Positions 50,248 to 59,431 are shown, counted from the first letter of the stretch. The stretch is DNA of 64,000 bases from Shimia_B sp039815465 (GCA_039815465.1 JBCBZG010000010.1:53669-117668); one strand, 5' to 3'. Made by a program: numbers and translations. Notes: generated from the letters alone by a model not told the origin.

Positions 50248-51765
50248 TCAATCCATATTCTGCCGCGTCGCAGCGATGCGCGGCAAAAGCGCGTGGGCTG
50301 TGATGAGAATTGCAGCAAGGAGCCAGAAAGCCGTGTCGCCCATGCGCGCGTAGAGCGTAGGCGCGCGAGCTGCGGGGAGCGGCGCGTCGACATGGCCGGA
50401 TTGCCCGAGCGCGAGCGAGGCGACGATCCCGCCCCGCGCGTCGATGATCGCCGAAACGCCTGTGTTGGCGGAGCGGACCACCGGCAGCCCCTGTTCGAGG
50501 GCGCGGGCCTGCGCCTGGGCCAAGTGCTGGCGCGGCCCGCCCCACTGTCCGAACCAGGCGTCATTGGTGGAAATCGCAATGAGCCGGGGCCGCGGGACGC
50601 CGCGACCGACCTCGTGGGCAAAGATGCCCTCGTAGCAAATGAGCGGCTGGACGAGGCCAATGCCCGCGACATCCATCACTTCGGGGCCCGGGCCCGGGGC
50701 AAAACCGAACCCCTCTTTGGCCGCGAGCCCATGGATGCCAAGGCGGGCAAAGAGCGCGCCGAGCGGCATGTATTCGCCAAAGGGCACGAGGTGGTGTTTG
50801 TCGTAGGTGTCGATCAGCGCGCCGTCCGCGCCCACCTGTGCAAGCGCATTGTAGGCGATGCCGTCGCGCAGGCTTTGCGCGCCGATCAAAAGTTCTGCCC
50901 GGCGGGCCTCCGCGGCGGCGGTGGCGAGGGAGGGCGCGCCGTATTCGAGCCAAGTGGGCAGCGATGATTCGGGCCAGACGATGAGCGCAGCATCCGGTTG
51001 GGCCGCTGTTGCGCGGAGCTTTCTGGCGAAAAAGACTGGGATCCTGTCGGGATCCCACTTTTCATCCTGGGGCGCGTTCGGCTGCACCGCGCGGAGGATG
51101 GGGGCGTTCGCAGCCGGCGGGGCGGCGGCGGGCGGCGGCACCAAGGTGAGGCCTGCGAGCGCCGCGGCTGTCACGGCCCCCAGCAGGCGCGGCAGGTGGC
51201 TGGCTGCGAGGACCGCCAGCAAGAGCACCAATGTCAGACCGTGGGGGCCGAGCCAGGCCGCTGCTTGGTAGAGCGCCGTGTCGACAAATGCCGCGACGAA
51301 CATCCCCCACGGAAAACCTCCGAAGACATGCGCCCGCGCCAGTTCCGCTAGGGCGAGCGCGAGCACGGTCACAAGGCCACTGCGGCGCCAGGCGCCCAGC
51401 GCAAGCGCCCCCGCCCAAAAGAGCGCGAGCCCGCCGGACATGAGCGCAATCGCAAAAGGCGCCATCCATCCGTGGCGGGCGATGTCGACCAAAAACGGCT
51501 CCACGATCCAGTGGAGCGTCACGGCAAAGTAGCCCAGGCCAAACGCCCAGCCCGCCCAGGCCGCCGCGCGGGGGCTGAGGCGCCAGGGCGCGAGGGCAAA
51601 GAACGCGACAAGCCCCAGCACCGTGAGCACGGGCCACCCAAGCGGCGGGTGGCCGAGCGCGGCCACCGCGCCAAGGGCCGCAAAAAGCGCTGCGCGCCTG
51701 CGCCCGCTCAGCGCTGGGGCACGGTCACTCAGCAGCGCTGGCGTAGGAACCTGGGATGCGGACAC
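50248..51765 (-). CDS. lnt: Apolipoprotein N-acyltransferase
   Basis: 505 residues. Third step of lipoprotein maturation in the inner membrane. About six N-terminal helices precede a nitrilase-fold domain (from about 220). The catalytic triad appears as Glu in VWPESSLPTWLEYG (near 264), Lys in DKHHLVPFGEYMP (near 325) and Cys in QPLICYEGIFAHE (near 375). GTG 51765 has AGAGG upstream and overlaps the corC end by 41 bases. Confidence 0.94.
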   Translation of the reverse strand: MSASQVPTPALLSDRAPALSGRRRAALFAALGAVAALGHPPLGWPVLTVLGLVAFFALAPWRLSPRAAAWAGWAFGLGYFAVTLHWIVEPFLVDIARHGWMAPFAIALMSGGLALFWAGALALGAWRRSGLVTVLALALAELARAHVFGGFPWGMFVAAFVDTALYQAAAWLGPHGLTLVLLLAVLAASHLPRLLGAVTAAALAGLTLVPPPAAAPPAANAPILRAVQPNAPQDEKWDPDRIPVFFARKLRATAAQPDAALIVWPESSLPTWLEYGAPSLATAAAEARRAELLIGAQSLRDGIAYNALAQVGADGALIDTYDKHHLVPFGEYMPLGALFARLGIHGLAAKEGFGFAPGPGPEVMDVAGIGLVQPLICYEGIFAHEVGRGVPRPRLIAISTNDAWFGQWGGPRQHLAQAQARALEQGLPVVRSANTGVSAIIDARGGIVASLALGQSGHVDAPLPAARAPTLYARMGDTAFWLLAAILITAHALLPRIAATRQNMD

Positions 51766-52651
51766 GGAGCCTCTTGATCCGGCGCGGATCGGCGTCCACG
51801 ACCTCGAATTCTACGCCGCTGGGATGGGGCACGACCTCCCCCCTTGCGGGGACGCGGCCTGAGAGCATGAAGACGATGCCGCCCAGCGTATCAATCTCTT
51901 CCCCATCGATATCGTCGTGGTCGGTGAGGCTGATGGCGAAGGCGGCTTCGAATTCCTCAAGCGGCGTCTTGGCCTCGGCGAGGATGCAGCCTGGCTTTTC
52001 CTCCTGCCAAAAATTGCCCTCTTCGAGGTCATGTTCATCCTCGATCTCGCCGATAACCTGTTCGATGAGGTCCTCGATGGTCACGAGCCCGTCGACGCCG
52101 CCATACTCATCGATGACGAGCGCCATGTGGATGCGGTCGGTCTGCATTTTGGTCAGCAGCACGCCGATGGGCATGGAGGGCGGCACGTAAAGCAGCGCGC
52201 GCAGGAGCGGCGTTACGTCGAAATCCGGGTGCTCACCGTTAAAGCCATATTGCAGCGCGAAGTCTTTGAGGTGGAGAAAGCCTAGCGGCGTATCAAGCGT
52301 GCCGTCATAGACCGGCAGCCGGGTCAGACCGCTTTCGCGGAAGACGGCCAACAGCTCATCCTTGTCGGCGGTCGCGGACACGGCCACGATGTCGGCCTTT
52401 GGGATCAGCACATCCTCGACCCGCATACGGCGCAGGTTGATCATGCCCAAACTGCTAACCACGGTCGCGGCAGCGGGTTCTGCGACCGGTGCGGGGTCGC
52501 TTGGGCTCAGTGCTTGGACAATGCGGCCGAACATTCCTGGTCGCCGCGGTTCTTCTAGAGCGGTCGGCTCGTGCCTTGCGCTATCATCGTCGCCTTCCAT
52601 CGCGTGCGCGCTCCGCGCCGCCAAAGACGATCCCTCAGACGTGTCGCCCAT
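51725..52651 (-). CDS. CorC/HlyC-family CBS-domain protein
   Basis: 308 residues, soluble. Two CBS domains (about 70-200; MRVEDVLIPKADIVAVSATA, VIDEYGGVDGLVTIEDLIEQ) precede a CorC_HlyC domain (about 215-300; DTLGGIVFMLSGRVPARGEV). Members affect Mg2+/Co2+ transport or, in this genomic position between ybeY and lnt, have a conserved but unclear role in envelope or ribosome maintenance. It overlaps lnt. Confidence 0.92.
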   Translation of the reverse strand: MGDTSEGSSLAARSAHAMEGDDDSARHEPTALEEPRRPGMFGRIVQALSPSDPAPVAEPAAATVVSSLGMINLRRMRVEDVLIPKADIVAVSATADKDELLAVFRESGLTRLPVYDGTLDTPLGFLHLKDFALQYGFNGEHPDFDVTPLLRALLYVPPSMPIGVLLTKMQTDRIHMALVIDEYGGVDGLVTIEDLIEQVIGEIEDEHDLEEGNFWQEEKPGCILAEAKTPLEEFEAAFAISLTDHDDIDGEEIDTLGGIVFMLSGRVPARGEVVPHPSGVEFEVVDADPRRIKRLRVRIPGSYASAAE

Positions 52652-52677
52652 GGTCTCCTAATCCTGATACCGGACCA

Positions 52678-53172
52678 TCATGGCCCGTCTCGATCCGCTG
52701 AATATGGGTCAGATATTTCCAAATTGCCAAGAATTTCGACCTCCAGCCCTTCCATCACTGCCGCCTCGGCGTCACTTTCATGATCGTAGCCCAGCAAATG
52801 TAACATCCCATGCACCAAAAGATGGGTCACGTGGTGCTCAAATGGCTTTTTTTGCGCGGCGGCCTCTGCCGTGCAGACCCCGTGGGCCAGCGCAATATCG
52901 CCGAGCTCGATCGCGCCGTCGAAATCCGCCGGGGGCAGCGCGGGCGGGATGAGGGCGTGAGCAGGCCAGCTAAGCACATTGGTGGGCGTGGGTTTGCCGC
53001 GGAATTCCGCGTTAAGCGTAGCGATTCGCGCGTCATCCGCGGCGAGAACCGACAGGGCGACATCTTCTGCGGGCAAATCGAGCCGCGCGCAGACCGCCGC
53101 AAGCGCCGTTTGGCACCAATCCTGCAGTGCCGCGCTGTCCCAGTCGCCGTTTTGTTCAATGACTTCAATCAC
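52678..53172 (-). CDS. ybeY: Endoribonuclease YbeY
   Basis: 164 residues. Single-strand RNase for 16S rRNA 3' maturation and ribosome quality control. HGMLHLLGYDH near 126-136 is the H-x3-H-x5-H zinc site; NVLSWPA near 69 is also conserved. Starts at GTG 53172 (VIEVIEQNGDWD); the longer frame to 53238 would cross a divergent promoter. Followed by corC and lnt as in other alphaproteobacteria. Confidence 0.94.
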   Translation of the reverse strand: MIEVIEQNGDWDSAALQDWCQTALAAVCARLDLPAEDVALSVLAADDARIATLNAEFRGKPTPTNVLSWPAHALIPPALPPADFDGAIELGDIALAHGVCTAEAAAQKKPFEHHVTHLLVHGMLHLLGYDHESDAEAAVMEGLEVEILGNLEISDPYSADRDGP

Positions 53173-53306
53173 CGCGCCGCTATAGCCAGTTTGTGAGGCA
53201 ATTCCAGAGCTCGAACGAAGTGTTTCCGATTTACACACGCAAACGCGCGGTATCTCGCTTGAAAAAAGCGGCCAATTTAAATAGGAAGATCGCGAAGGGG
53301 AACGTT

Positions 53307-54074
53307 ATGAAGAAACTGTTTACGATTATTGGTGCCCTGAGCGTGTCCGCGTCAGTTGCGAGCGCGGCTCCTGTCGATTTGACGGGGTGGACCGCAGACG
53401 TCACCGCAGGCGGTATTCAGAACTGGGATATTCAGCCCGGGAACAACTCAGTGCTGCAGACGCTGAATGGTGGCGGCACAACATTTTACGATCCCGGCTC
53501 GTCGTCGCTTGGGTTTGTCCTGACTGGCGAAGTCACGGGCGACTCGACGGACAACGACGTGATTGGTTTCGTGCTGGGATACAATTCCAACGAGATCACA
53601 TCGTCCTCCGCTGATTTCTGGCTGATTGACTGGCGCCAGCAGAGCGCGACCACAGGCGGTGGTGCACCGCTCTTTGGCGGCTTGGCACTGTCGCATGTGT
53701 CCGGTGACACGTCGGGCGGCGATTTCCAGCACTTTAACCAGCACATCAGCAGCGTGAACGAGGTCCAGCGCGGATCGACGTTGAGCTCCACCGGCTGGAC
53801 GGACGGGACGACCTACAACTTCCAAATGACGTTCCTGCCTGACCTCATCGAGGTCAAGATCGACGGCGTGACGGAGCTGCTCTACACCTCTGCCGACAAT
53901 GGTGGGGCGACGTTTACGGACGGCTCGTTTGGCTTCTACAACCTGTCTGAGCCGAATGTACTTTATGCGCAGCTCGACATCTCCCCCGCGCCGATCCCGC
54001 TTCCCGCGGGTCTGCCGCTGCTGGCGGCGGGTCTGGGTGGTCTAGCGCTGCTGCGTCGGCGTCAGAAAGCCTAA
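53307..54074 (+). CDS. Secreted protein with VPLPA-CTERM-like tail and thrombospondin C-terminal-like fold
   Basis: 255 residues. Signal peptide MKKLFTIIGALSVSASVASA, then a beta-sandwich with DLTGWTADVTAGGIQNWDIQ, NDVIGFVLGYNSNE and FWLIDWRQQ, a pattern like thrombospondin C-terminal (calcium-binding lectin-like) domains. The end, PIPLPAGLPLLAAGLGGLAL then LRRRQKA, is the VPLPA-CTERM variant: sorting motif, helix, basic tail. ATG 53307 follows GAAGGGG. It lies opposite ybeY, inside the conserved phoH-ybeY block, and has lower GC than the neighbours. Confidence 0.85.
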   Translation: MKKLFTIIGALSVSASVASAAPVDLTGWTADVTAGGIQNWDIQPGNNSVLQTLNGGGTTFYDPGSSSLGFVLTGEVTGDSTDNDVIGFVLGYNSNEITSSSADFWLIDWRQQSATTGGGAPLFGGLALSHVSGDTSGGDFQHFNQHISSVNEVQRGSTLSSTGWTDGTTYNFQMTFLPDLIEVKIDGVTELLYTSADNGGATFTDGSFGFYNLSEPNVLYAQLDISPAPIPLPAGLPLLAAGLGGLALLRRRQKA

Positions 54075-54100
54075 TCAAACGGCAAAGAGTTTAAGATGAT

Positions 54101-54128
54101 GGGGCCTTTCGGGGCCCCTTCTGCTTTT
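54101..54128 (+). terminator. Intrinsic terminator after the VPLPA-CTERM gene
   Basis: GGGGCC-TTTCGG-GGCCCC stem followed by a pyrimidine run ending in TTTT. Confidence 0.65.
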
Positions 54129-54694
54129 GTGGCTGGCGCAGCGCACCAATCTCGCGATTGGCCGCTCTATTGGGTGGTGCGCTGGTTGGAGCCGGTTTTT
54201 TGGCCTTTGGTACTTTCCGTCAACGGTGCCTCGCGCGTCCCAGTATGGTTGCGCAATCGGCTTAGGGAGGTATCGCCCGAGCTTACGGGGTGGGCTTAAG
54301 AGGGGGCGGCAATGACAGGGTCCTTAAGAGCTTGAACGACGCCCGCCAGCTTTGCCGAGCGGGACACCAGTGCTCTGGGACGGCGGCGCATAGGCCTTTC
54401 AAATCGCAAACGGGGCCAGGGGACGACTCTTTTCGGCTTCGTCCCAGGCTCCCAAACCGAGCAGAAGGGGAGCGCGACTTCGGATTTCCACACAGTGATT
54501 GCAGGCCGATCATAAACGACTTTGAGGGGGAGCGATCGCGCGTCACCGTCAGTGGCTGCGCCAACGTTTTCAATGGCTGGGCCCATGCTGCCCCCTGGCC
54601 GAGGGTCAGCACAGTGGGGATGCCACTTTGGCCATACCGGCTCCAACAGCACCCTTCCCGCGACCCTCATCGAAGTGGAGGCCGGGCCTGCCCC
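54129..54694. other. Unassigned 566-bp region between phoH and the VPLPA-CTERM gene
   Basis: No gene is convincing. A 109-codon minus-strand frame (54283-54612) and shorter frames on both strands exist, but none has a good ribosome-binding site or a recognised family. Base composition and codon use look less biased than in neighbouring genes. It may be a decayed gene or a dispersed element; it interrupts the usual close spacing of phoH and ybeY. Confidence 0.5.
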
Positions 54695-55717
54695 CTACCC
54701 TTTGGCCGGGTCGTCGGCGTCGTAGGCCTCGATAATCGCGGCCACGAGCGGGTGGCGCACCACGTCTTTGGACGTGAAGTAGTTGAAGCTGATCTTGGGG
54801 ATGTCTTTCAGCAGCCGTTCCGCGTCGCGCAGACCGCTCATGACGCCGCGGGGCAAGTCCACCTGGCTGCGGTCACCGGTGATCACCATGCGGGAGCCTT
54901 CGCCCAGGCGGGTTAAGAACATCTTCATCTGCATCGAGGTCGCGTTCTGCGCCTCATCCAGCACCACAAAAGCCCGCGCAAGCGTGCGGCCGCGCATGAA
55001 GGCGAGCGGTGCGATTTCGATCTTTTTCTCCTCGATCAACTTGGCCACCTGTTTGGAGGGCAAGAAGTCGTTGAGCGCGTCATAGAGCGGCTGCATGTAG
55101 GGATCGACCTTGTCCTTCATGTCGCCGGGCAGGTAGCCCAGCTTTTCGCCAGCCTCCACCGCGGGGCGGCTTAGGATGATGCGGTCGACATGGCCTTGGA
55201 TGAACATATTCACGCCCACCGCCACGGCCAGATAGGTTTTACCCGTGCCAGCAGGGCCGATCCCGAACGCGAGCTCATGCGCAAAGAGGCTTTTGACATA
55301 GGCTTTCTGCGCCTCGGTCCGCGGCTCCACCAGTTTCTTGCGGGTTTTGATTTCGACCCGGTTGCCGGGGATGAGCTCCATCTGGTCGCCGCGTTGGGTC
55401 ACAGTCTCCGGCTCCGGCCCGCCCATGCGCAATTCGCGGTCGATATCGGCGGGCTCCACTGAGCGGCCCTGTTCGAGCCGGGCATAGAGCGCCTCCAGCA
55501 CCTCTGCGGCGGCTTGGCGGGCAGCGCTATCGCCCAGCAGCACCAACTGATTCCCGCGCCGCACGATCTGGAGCCCGAGCTTCGTCTCCAGATCCGATAG
55601 GTTGCGGTCGTATTCCCCGCACAAGTCGATGAGGAGGAAATTGTCGGGGAATTCCAACCGTGTCTCACCCGCGGTCAAAGTGGTGTCGGGGGTCAGGTCG
55701 TCGGGTCGAATAACCAA
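54695..55717 (-). CDS. phoH: PhoH-family ATPase
   Basis: 340 residues. An N-terminal KH-like/RNA-binding part (about 20-100) precedes the PhoH P-loop domain. GIGPAGTGKTYLAVAVG near 152-168 is Walker A and FVVLDEAQNATSMQMKMFLT near 248-267 is Walker B plus sensor. PhoH proteins are RNA-linked NTPases; the position before ybeY is conserved and suggests a role in rRNA handling. Confidence 0.95.
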   Translation of the reverse strand: MVIRPDDLTPDTTLTAGETRLEFPDNFLLIDLCGEYDRNLSDLETKLGLQIVRRGNQLVLLGDSAARQAAAEVLEALYARLEQGRSVEPADIDRELRMGGPEPETVTQRGDQMELIPGNRVEIKTRKKLVEPRTEAQKAYVKSLFAHELAFGIGPAGTGKTYLAVAVGVNMFIQGHVDRIILSRPAVEAGEKLGYLPGDMKDKVDPYMQPLYDALNDFLPSKQVAKLIEEKKIEIAPLAFMRGRTLARAFVVLDEAQNATSMQMKMFLTRLGEGSRMVITGDRSQVDLPRGVMSGLRDAERLLKDIPKISFNYFTSKDVVRHPLVAAIIEAYDADDPAKG

Positions 55718-55810
55718 TCAGCTCTCCGTTCGTTGGGGTGAGGCGGTGCGTCTTAGGGGTAGCGTGCCAGCGCGCTGCGGGGGATGCAAAGACATTGCGC
55801 CGCTCGGGTG

Positions 55811-55842
55811 AAAAAAGGCCGCTCTGGGGTCAGAGCGGCCTT
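55811..55842 (-). terminator. Strong intrinsic terminator after the small lipoprotein gene
   Basis: On the minus strand, AAGGCCGCTCTG-ACCC-CAGAGCGGCCTT followed by TTTT: a 12-bp perfect stem. It separates the lipoprotein gene at 55903 from phoH. Confidence 0.92.
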
Positions 55843-55902
55843 GTTTAATGCTGTGCTGTGTGGCGGCCCCGGGGATGCCGGGGGCCGGGCCATGCGCCCT
55901 GC

Positions 55903-56253
55903 TTAGAATTGTTCGGAGACTTCGACGTTCACGGTCGAGCCTTCTTTGAACGGGCCAGTGGCGACGGTTTCCGCGCCGTGGCCGGTGCAGACGGGCTTGC
56001 CATACGGGTCCACGCGTTGGGACAGATAGCCTTCGATGCCGTCGTCGATGATCCAGTGGTCGCAGCCATTGGGGTCGATCCAGATACCGGCGGTCAGCAG
56101 CGCGAGGTCTTTGACATCGCGGCTGCGGTCGAGCGTTTTGTCGGGCCCGCGGGCGTCCACCTCGATCAAGGCGCCACTAAAGCCCTGGCCGCAGGCAGAC
56201 ACCGTGGCAAGAGCCGCCAGTAAGCCTGCTGTTTTGAGCACTTTATGCGTCAT
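55903..56253 (-). CDS. Small lipoprotein with an IWIDPxGCxHW motif
   Basis: 116 residues. MTHKVLKTAGLLAALATVSA then CGQG is a lipoprotein signal. The mature part has GIWIDPNGCDHWIIDDGIEG followed by YLSQRVDPYGKPVC. This block of about 33 residues recurs in the neighbouring OmpA-like protein with about two thirds identity by eye, including both Cys, the His-Trp and the Asp pair. The Cys pair could be a disulfide or a metal site. ATG 56253 is used. No family name known to me. Confidence 0.72.
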   Translation of the reverse strand: MTHKVLKTAGLLAALATVSACGQGFSGALIEVDARGPDKTLDRSRDVKDLALLTAGIWIDPNGCDHWIIDDGIEGYLSQRVDPYGKPVCTGHGAETVATGPFKEGSTVNVEVSEQF

Positions 56254-56273
56254 GGTCTTTCGTGCTCCTCGGC

Positions 56274-56867
56274 CTAGCGCAGGCAAATGACTTCGATCCG
56301 GCTGTTTGCCGGGCTGTGGCCGTCGACGACGGGGTGGCGGCCGCCATAGCCGTCGATGCCGACGATACGTGCGCCCGTCGTGCGGGCGATGGAGGCGACC
56401 ATGTTGGCGCGGCCCATGGACAGTTTCACGTTGAACTGGTCGTTGCCGCGGATACCGGTGTGGCCCACGATTTTATACGCCGCCGACTGGTCGCTGGAGA
56501 AAAAGTCCATCACGGCACGTTTGCCGGAGTCGGACATCCAGATCCCGTTTTTCTCAAAAGCGGACCCTGCAAGCTGTGCGCAGACCGTGGACTGGCGACA
56601 GGTGGGCCGCCCCTCGCGGTCCATCTTGAGCGACATGTAGCCTTCCCAGCCGTCATCCATCACCCAGTGTTCGCACCCGTCCGGGTCGATCCAGATCGTC
56701 GGGATATAACGTTCACCGATGATCACCCGCGATGATTGGGAGTTATGGGTGTGGGGGAAGGGTGTGCCGGCTGTTTCGTGCGCGGAGGCCGGGCCTGCTG
56801 CCCCGACAAGCGCGAGTGCTGCGGCTATGGTCGCCCCTTTGATCACATGAAGAACGTCTCTAAACAC
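56274..56867 (-). CDS. OmpA-like protein with an N-terminal IWIDPxGCxHW motif
   Basis: 197 residues. A signal peptide ends near ASA (about 30), followed by TIWIDPDGCEHWVMDDGWEG then YMSLKMDREGRPTC (about 57-90), the same block as in the next gene. The C-terminal part (about 110-197) is an OmpA-like peptidoglycan-binding domain: GIRGNDQFNVKLSMGRANMV and NSRIEVICLR, matching the usual G-x-x-x-x-N-x-x-L-S-x-x-R-A and N-R-R-V-E patterns. It is 20 bases upstream of the small lipoprotein gene, forming a two-gene unit. Confidence 0.82.
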   Translation of the reverse strand: MFRDVLHVIKGATIAAALALVGAAGPASAHETAGTPFPHTHNSQSSRVIIGERYIPTIWIDPDGCEHWVMDDGWEGYMSLKMDREGRPTCRQSTVCAQLAGSAFEKNGIWMSDSGKRAVMDFFSSDQSAAYKIVGHTGIRGNDQFNVKLSMGRANMVASIARTTGARIVGIDGYGGRHPVVDGHSPANSRIEVICLR

Positions 56868-57076
56868 CGCTTTCGTTTCCTCTGCCAGGTCTCGAAGTGA
56901 GCGCTGAATTGTGTCAGACGCTCAAAGCATTACACTATCTGGTCAGCTTAACAAATTTACGACCATTGTGAACCCCTTTGCTCTATATCTAGTAGAGATC
57001 GCGGATTCGTGCTGACTGTGCCGTGCTTAGGACATTGAACGCCGCTTCCGGGCTTAAATCAACAGGTTGCGCCGGA

Positions 57077-58399
57077 TCATTCGCCGCACGGGGCGATATA
57101 TTCGCCTTTGAGCGAATTTGCTGCGCTCTCAACGATTCGCACGCGGGCGATCTGGCCCACAGCGGCCTCAGGATGGGCGACGTGCACGGCGTGGAGGTAT
57201 TCGGATTTGCCGACCATCTGGCCCGCGAGTCGCCCCGGCTTTTCAAAGAGCACGGAGACCTCGCGCCCCACCATGCTGTCTTGGGCGGCGCGCTGTTGTT
57301 CGGTCAAAAGCGTTTGCAGCCGTTGGAGCCGGTCGCTGGCGACGCTTGCATCGACATCCGCCTTTTCAGCGGCAGGCGTGCCGGGGCGGGCGGAGTATTT
57401 GAAGCTGTAGGCGCTGCCGTAGCGGACCTCCCGCACGAGCGCCATCGTGTCCTCGAAATCTTGATCCGTCTCCCCCGGGAAGCCCACAATGAAGTCGCCC
57501 GACAGCATCAGGTCCGGGCGCGCGGCGCGCAGGCGTTCGATCAGGCGGATGTAGCTTTCGGCGGTGTGTTTGCGGTTCATCGCTTTGAGGATGCGGTCAG
57601 AGCCGGACTGCACAGGCAGGTGCAGGTAGGGCATCAGCTTTTCGCAGGTGCCATGCGCCTCGATCAGGGCGTCGTCCATGTCGTTGGGGTGCGAGGTTGT
57701 GAACCGGATGCGTTCGAGCCCGTCGAGCTCTGCCAAGGCCCAGATCAGACCCGCGAGGCCGCCATCATGGCCGTTATAGGCATTTACGTTCTGGCCCAGC
57801 AGCGTGACCTCGCGGACGCCGCGGTCGATCAGGTCGCGGGCTTCGCCGATGACTTGGGTGGCGGGGCGGCTGACCTCTGCGCCGCGGGTGTAGGGCACAA
57901 CGCAGAAGGCGCAGAACTTATCGCAGCCCTCTTGCACGGTTAGGAACGCGGCGGGCGCGCGGCGCGCTTTGGGGCGGGTTTTGAGGTGTTCGAATTTGTC
58001 CTCTTCGGGGAAGTCGGTGTCGAGCGCTTTGGCCCCGCCTTGCGCGCGGGCCACGAGGTCGGGCAGCCGGTGGTAGGCTTGGGGGCCGACAACGAGATCG
58101 ACGAGCGGTTGGCGGCGCATGATCTCCTCCCCCTCCGCTTGGGCCACGCAGCCTGCGACGCCGATCTTGAGGTCGGGGTTTCCGGCTTTTAGCCCGCGGT
58201 AGCGGCCGAGCTCGGAATAGACCTTTTCGGCGGCCTTTTCGCGGATGTGGCAGGTGTTGAGCAGGATCATGTCGGCGTCGTCGGGGCTGTCAGTTTTGAC
58301 ATACCCTTCCCCCCCCAGCGTCTCGGACATGCGTTCGCTGTCATAGACGTTCATCTGGCAGCCATAGGTTTTGACAAAAAGCTTCTTGGGCTGTGACAT
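57077..58399 (-). CDS. miaB: tRNA-2-methylthio-N6-dimethylallyladenosine synthase
   Basis: 440 residues. Radical-SAM methylthiotransferase acting on A37 of tRNA. The first cluster uses Cys in KTYGCQMNVYDSERM (14), NTCHIREKA (near 49) and AGCVAQ (near 83); the radical SAM cluster is CDKFCAFCVVPYTRG near 158-172. The TRAM domain is C-terminal (from about 375). ATG 58399 (MSQPKKLFVK) fits homologues better than ATG 58417; neither has a strong ribosome-binding site. Confidence 0.96.
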   Translation of the reverse strand: MSQPKKLFVKTYGCQMNVYDSERMSETLGGEGYVKTDSPDDADMILLNTCHIREKAAEKVYSELGRYRGLKAGNPDLKIGVAGCVAQAEGEEIMRRQPLVDLVVGPQAYHRLPDLVARAQGGAKALDTDFPEEDKFEHLKTRPKARRAPAAFLTVQEGCDKFCAFCVVPYTRGAEVSRPATQVIGEARDLIDRGVREVTLLGQNVNAYNGHDGGLAGLIWALAELDGLERIRFTTSHPNDMDDALIEAHGTCEKLMPYLHLPVQSGSDRILKAMNRKHTAESYIRLIERLRAARPDLMLSGDFIVGFPGETDQDFEDTMALVREVRYGSAYSFKYSARPGTPAAEKADVDASVASDRLQRLQTLLTEQQRAAQDSMVGREVSVLFEKPGRLAGQMVGKSEYLHAVHVAHPEAAVGQIARVRIVESAANSLKGEYIAPCGE

Positions 58400-58493
58400 T
58401 TTCGGGCGGCCTGGCATGGTTGAGAGCTGCGCGTGTCGTACCTGGTCGCCGGGTGCCTTGCAATGTAGCGCGGGCTGGCCGATGAAGCGCGGT

Positions 58494-59360
58494 ATGCAAA
58501 GCTATGAGAGCGTCGACAGTTTTATCCGCGCGAGCACGACATCCCTGGCCAAGGGACCCGTCGCGCTGATCTTTGCAGAGGATGCCGCGGCGCTTGATCC
58601 GACGGTACGCCATCACGTGGACTTGGGGTTCAAGACGGTGGTGGTGTTCATGCCGTCCGCTCTGCGGCTTGAGGCGGATTTGGCGGAGTGCGTGGCCCGC
58701 GTCAGTTGGGACATTGCCAGCGACGCCGACGCGGTGGACGTCGTCAACCGCTGCATCGATGCGGCGCCCAAGCTTTGGTTCTATTACTGCTACAACGCAG
58801 AGTTCCTGTTCTTTCCCTTCTCCGAGAGCCGCACGGTGGGCGAAATGCTGGCGTTCAACGCGGAGGAGCGGCGCGAGACCGTGTTGACCTATGTCATCGA
58901 CCTTTATGCTGGCGATCTGGAGGCCAACCCCGACGCGGTGTCGATGTCAGAGGCGCTGTTTGACCGGTCGGGCTACTACGCGCTCGCGCGCAAGGACGCG
59001 TGGGACAACGCGCTTGATCGGCAGATGGATTTCTATGGCGGGCTGCGGTGGCGGATGGAAGAACACGTCCCCGAGGAGCGCCGTCGCATCGACCGGGTGG
59101 GGATCTTTAAGTCAAAGGCGGGGCTAAAGCTGCGCGCGGACCACACGTTTTCCGAGCCCGAGTACAACACCTATGCCTGCGCCTGGCACCACAACCTGAC
59201 GGCCGCGATCTGTTCGTTCCGCGCGGCCAAAGCGCTCAAGCGGAACCCGGGCTCCCGTGACCTGATCCGCAGCTTTCAGTGGCACAATTCCATCAAGTTT
59301 GAGTGGAAGAGCCAGCAGTTGTTGAAGCTGGGGCTGATTGAGCCGGGGCAGTGGTTTTAG
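58494..59360 (+). CDS. Conserved hypothetical protein, glycosyltransferase-like in the Rhodobacterales
   Basis: 288 residues. Begins MQSYESVDSFIRASTTSLAK, has a VALIFAEDAAALDPTVRHHV segment reminiscent of nucleotide-sugar folds, then WFYYCYNAEFLFFPFSESRT and YALARKDAWDNALDRQMDFY, and ends LGLIEPGQWF. The HHNLTAAICSFRAAKALKRN block and rich aromatic content recall hypothetical proteins common in Rhodobacterales and sometimes labelled glycosyltransferase family 2. No metal DxD motif is clear. An ATG at 58482 is possible. It diverges from miaB. Confidence 0.72.
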   Translation: MQSYESVDSFIRASTTSLAKGPVALIFAEDAAALDPTVRHHVDLGFKTVVVFMPSALRLEADLAECVARVSWDIASDADAVDVVNRCIDAAPKLWFYYCYNAEFLFFPFSESRTVGEMLAFNAEERRETVLTYVIDLYAGDLEANPDAVSMSEALFDRSGYYALARKDAWDNALDRQMDFYGGLRWRMEEHVPEERRRIDRVGIFKSKAGLKLRADHTFSEPEYNTYACAWHHNLTAAICSFRAAKALKRNPGSRDLIRSFQWHNSIKFEWKSQQLLKLGLIEPGQWF

Positions 59361-59431
59361 CGGCCCTGTTGTTTGGGCTGCCAATCAAACACGCGGGCTA
59401 CGCTCGCGGAATTTATCCTTAGCAGCGATGC

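Noticed and set aside
54283..54612. A 109-codon minus-strand frame
   Set aside because: No ribosome-binding site, no recognisable family and competing frames on both strands; recorded as unassigned DNA instead.
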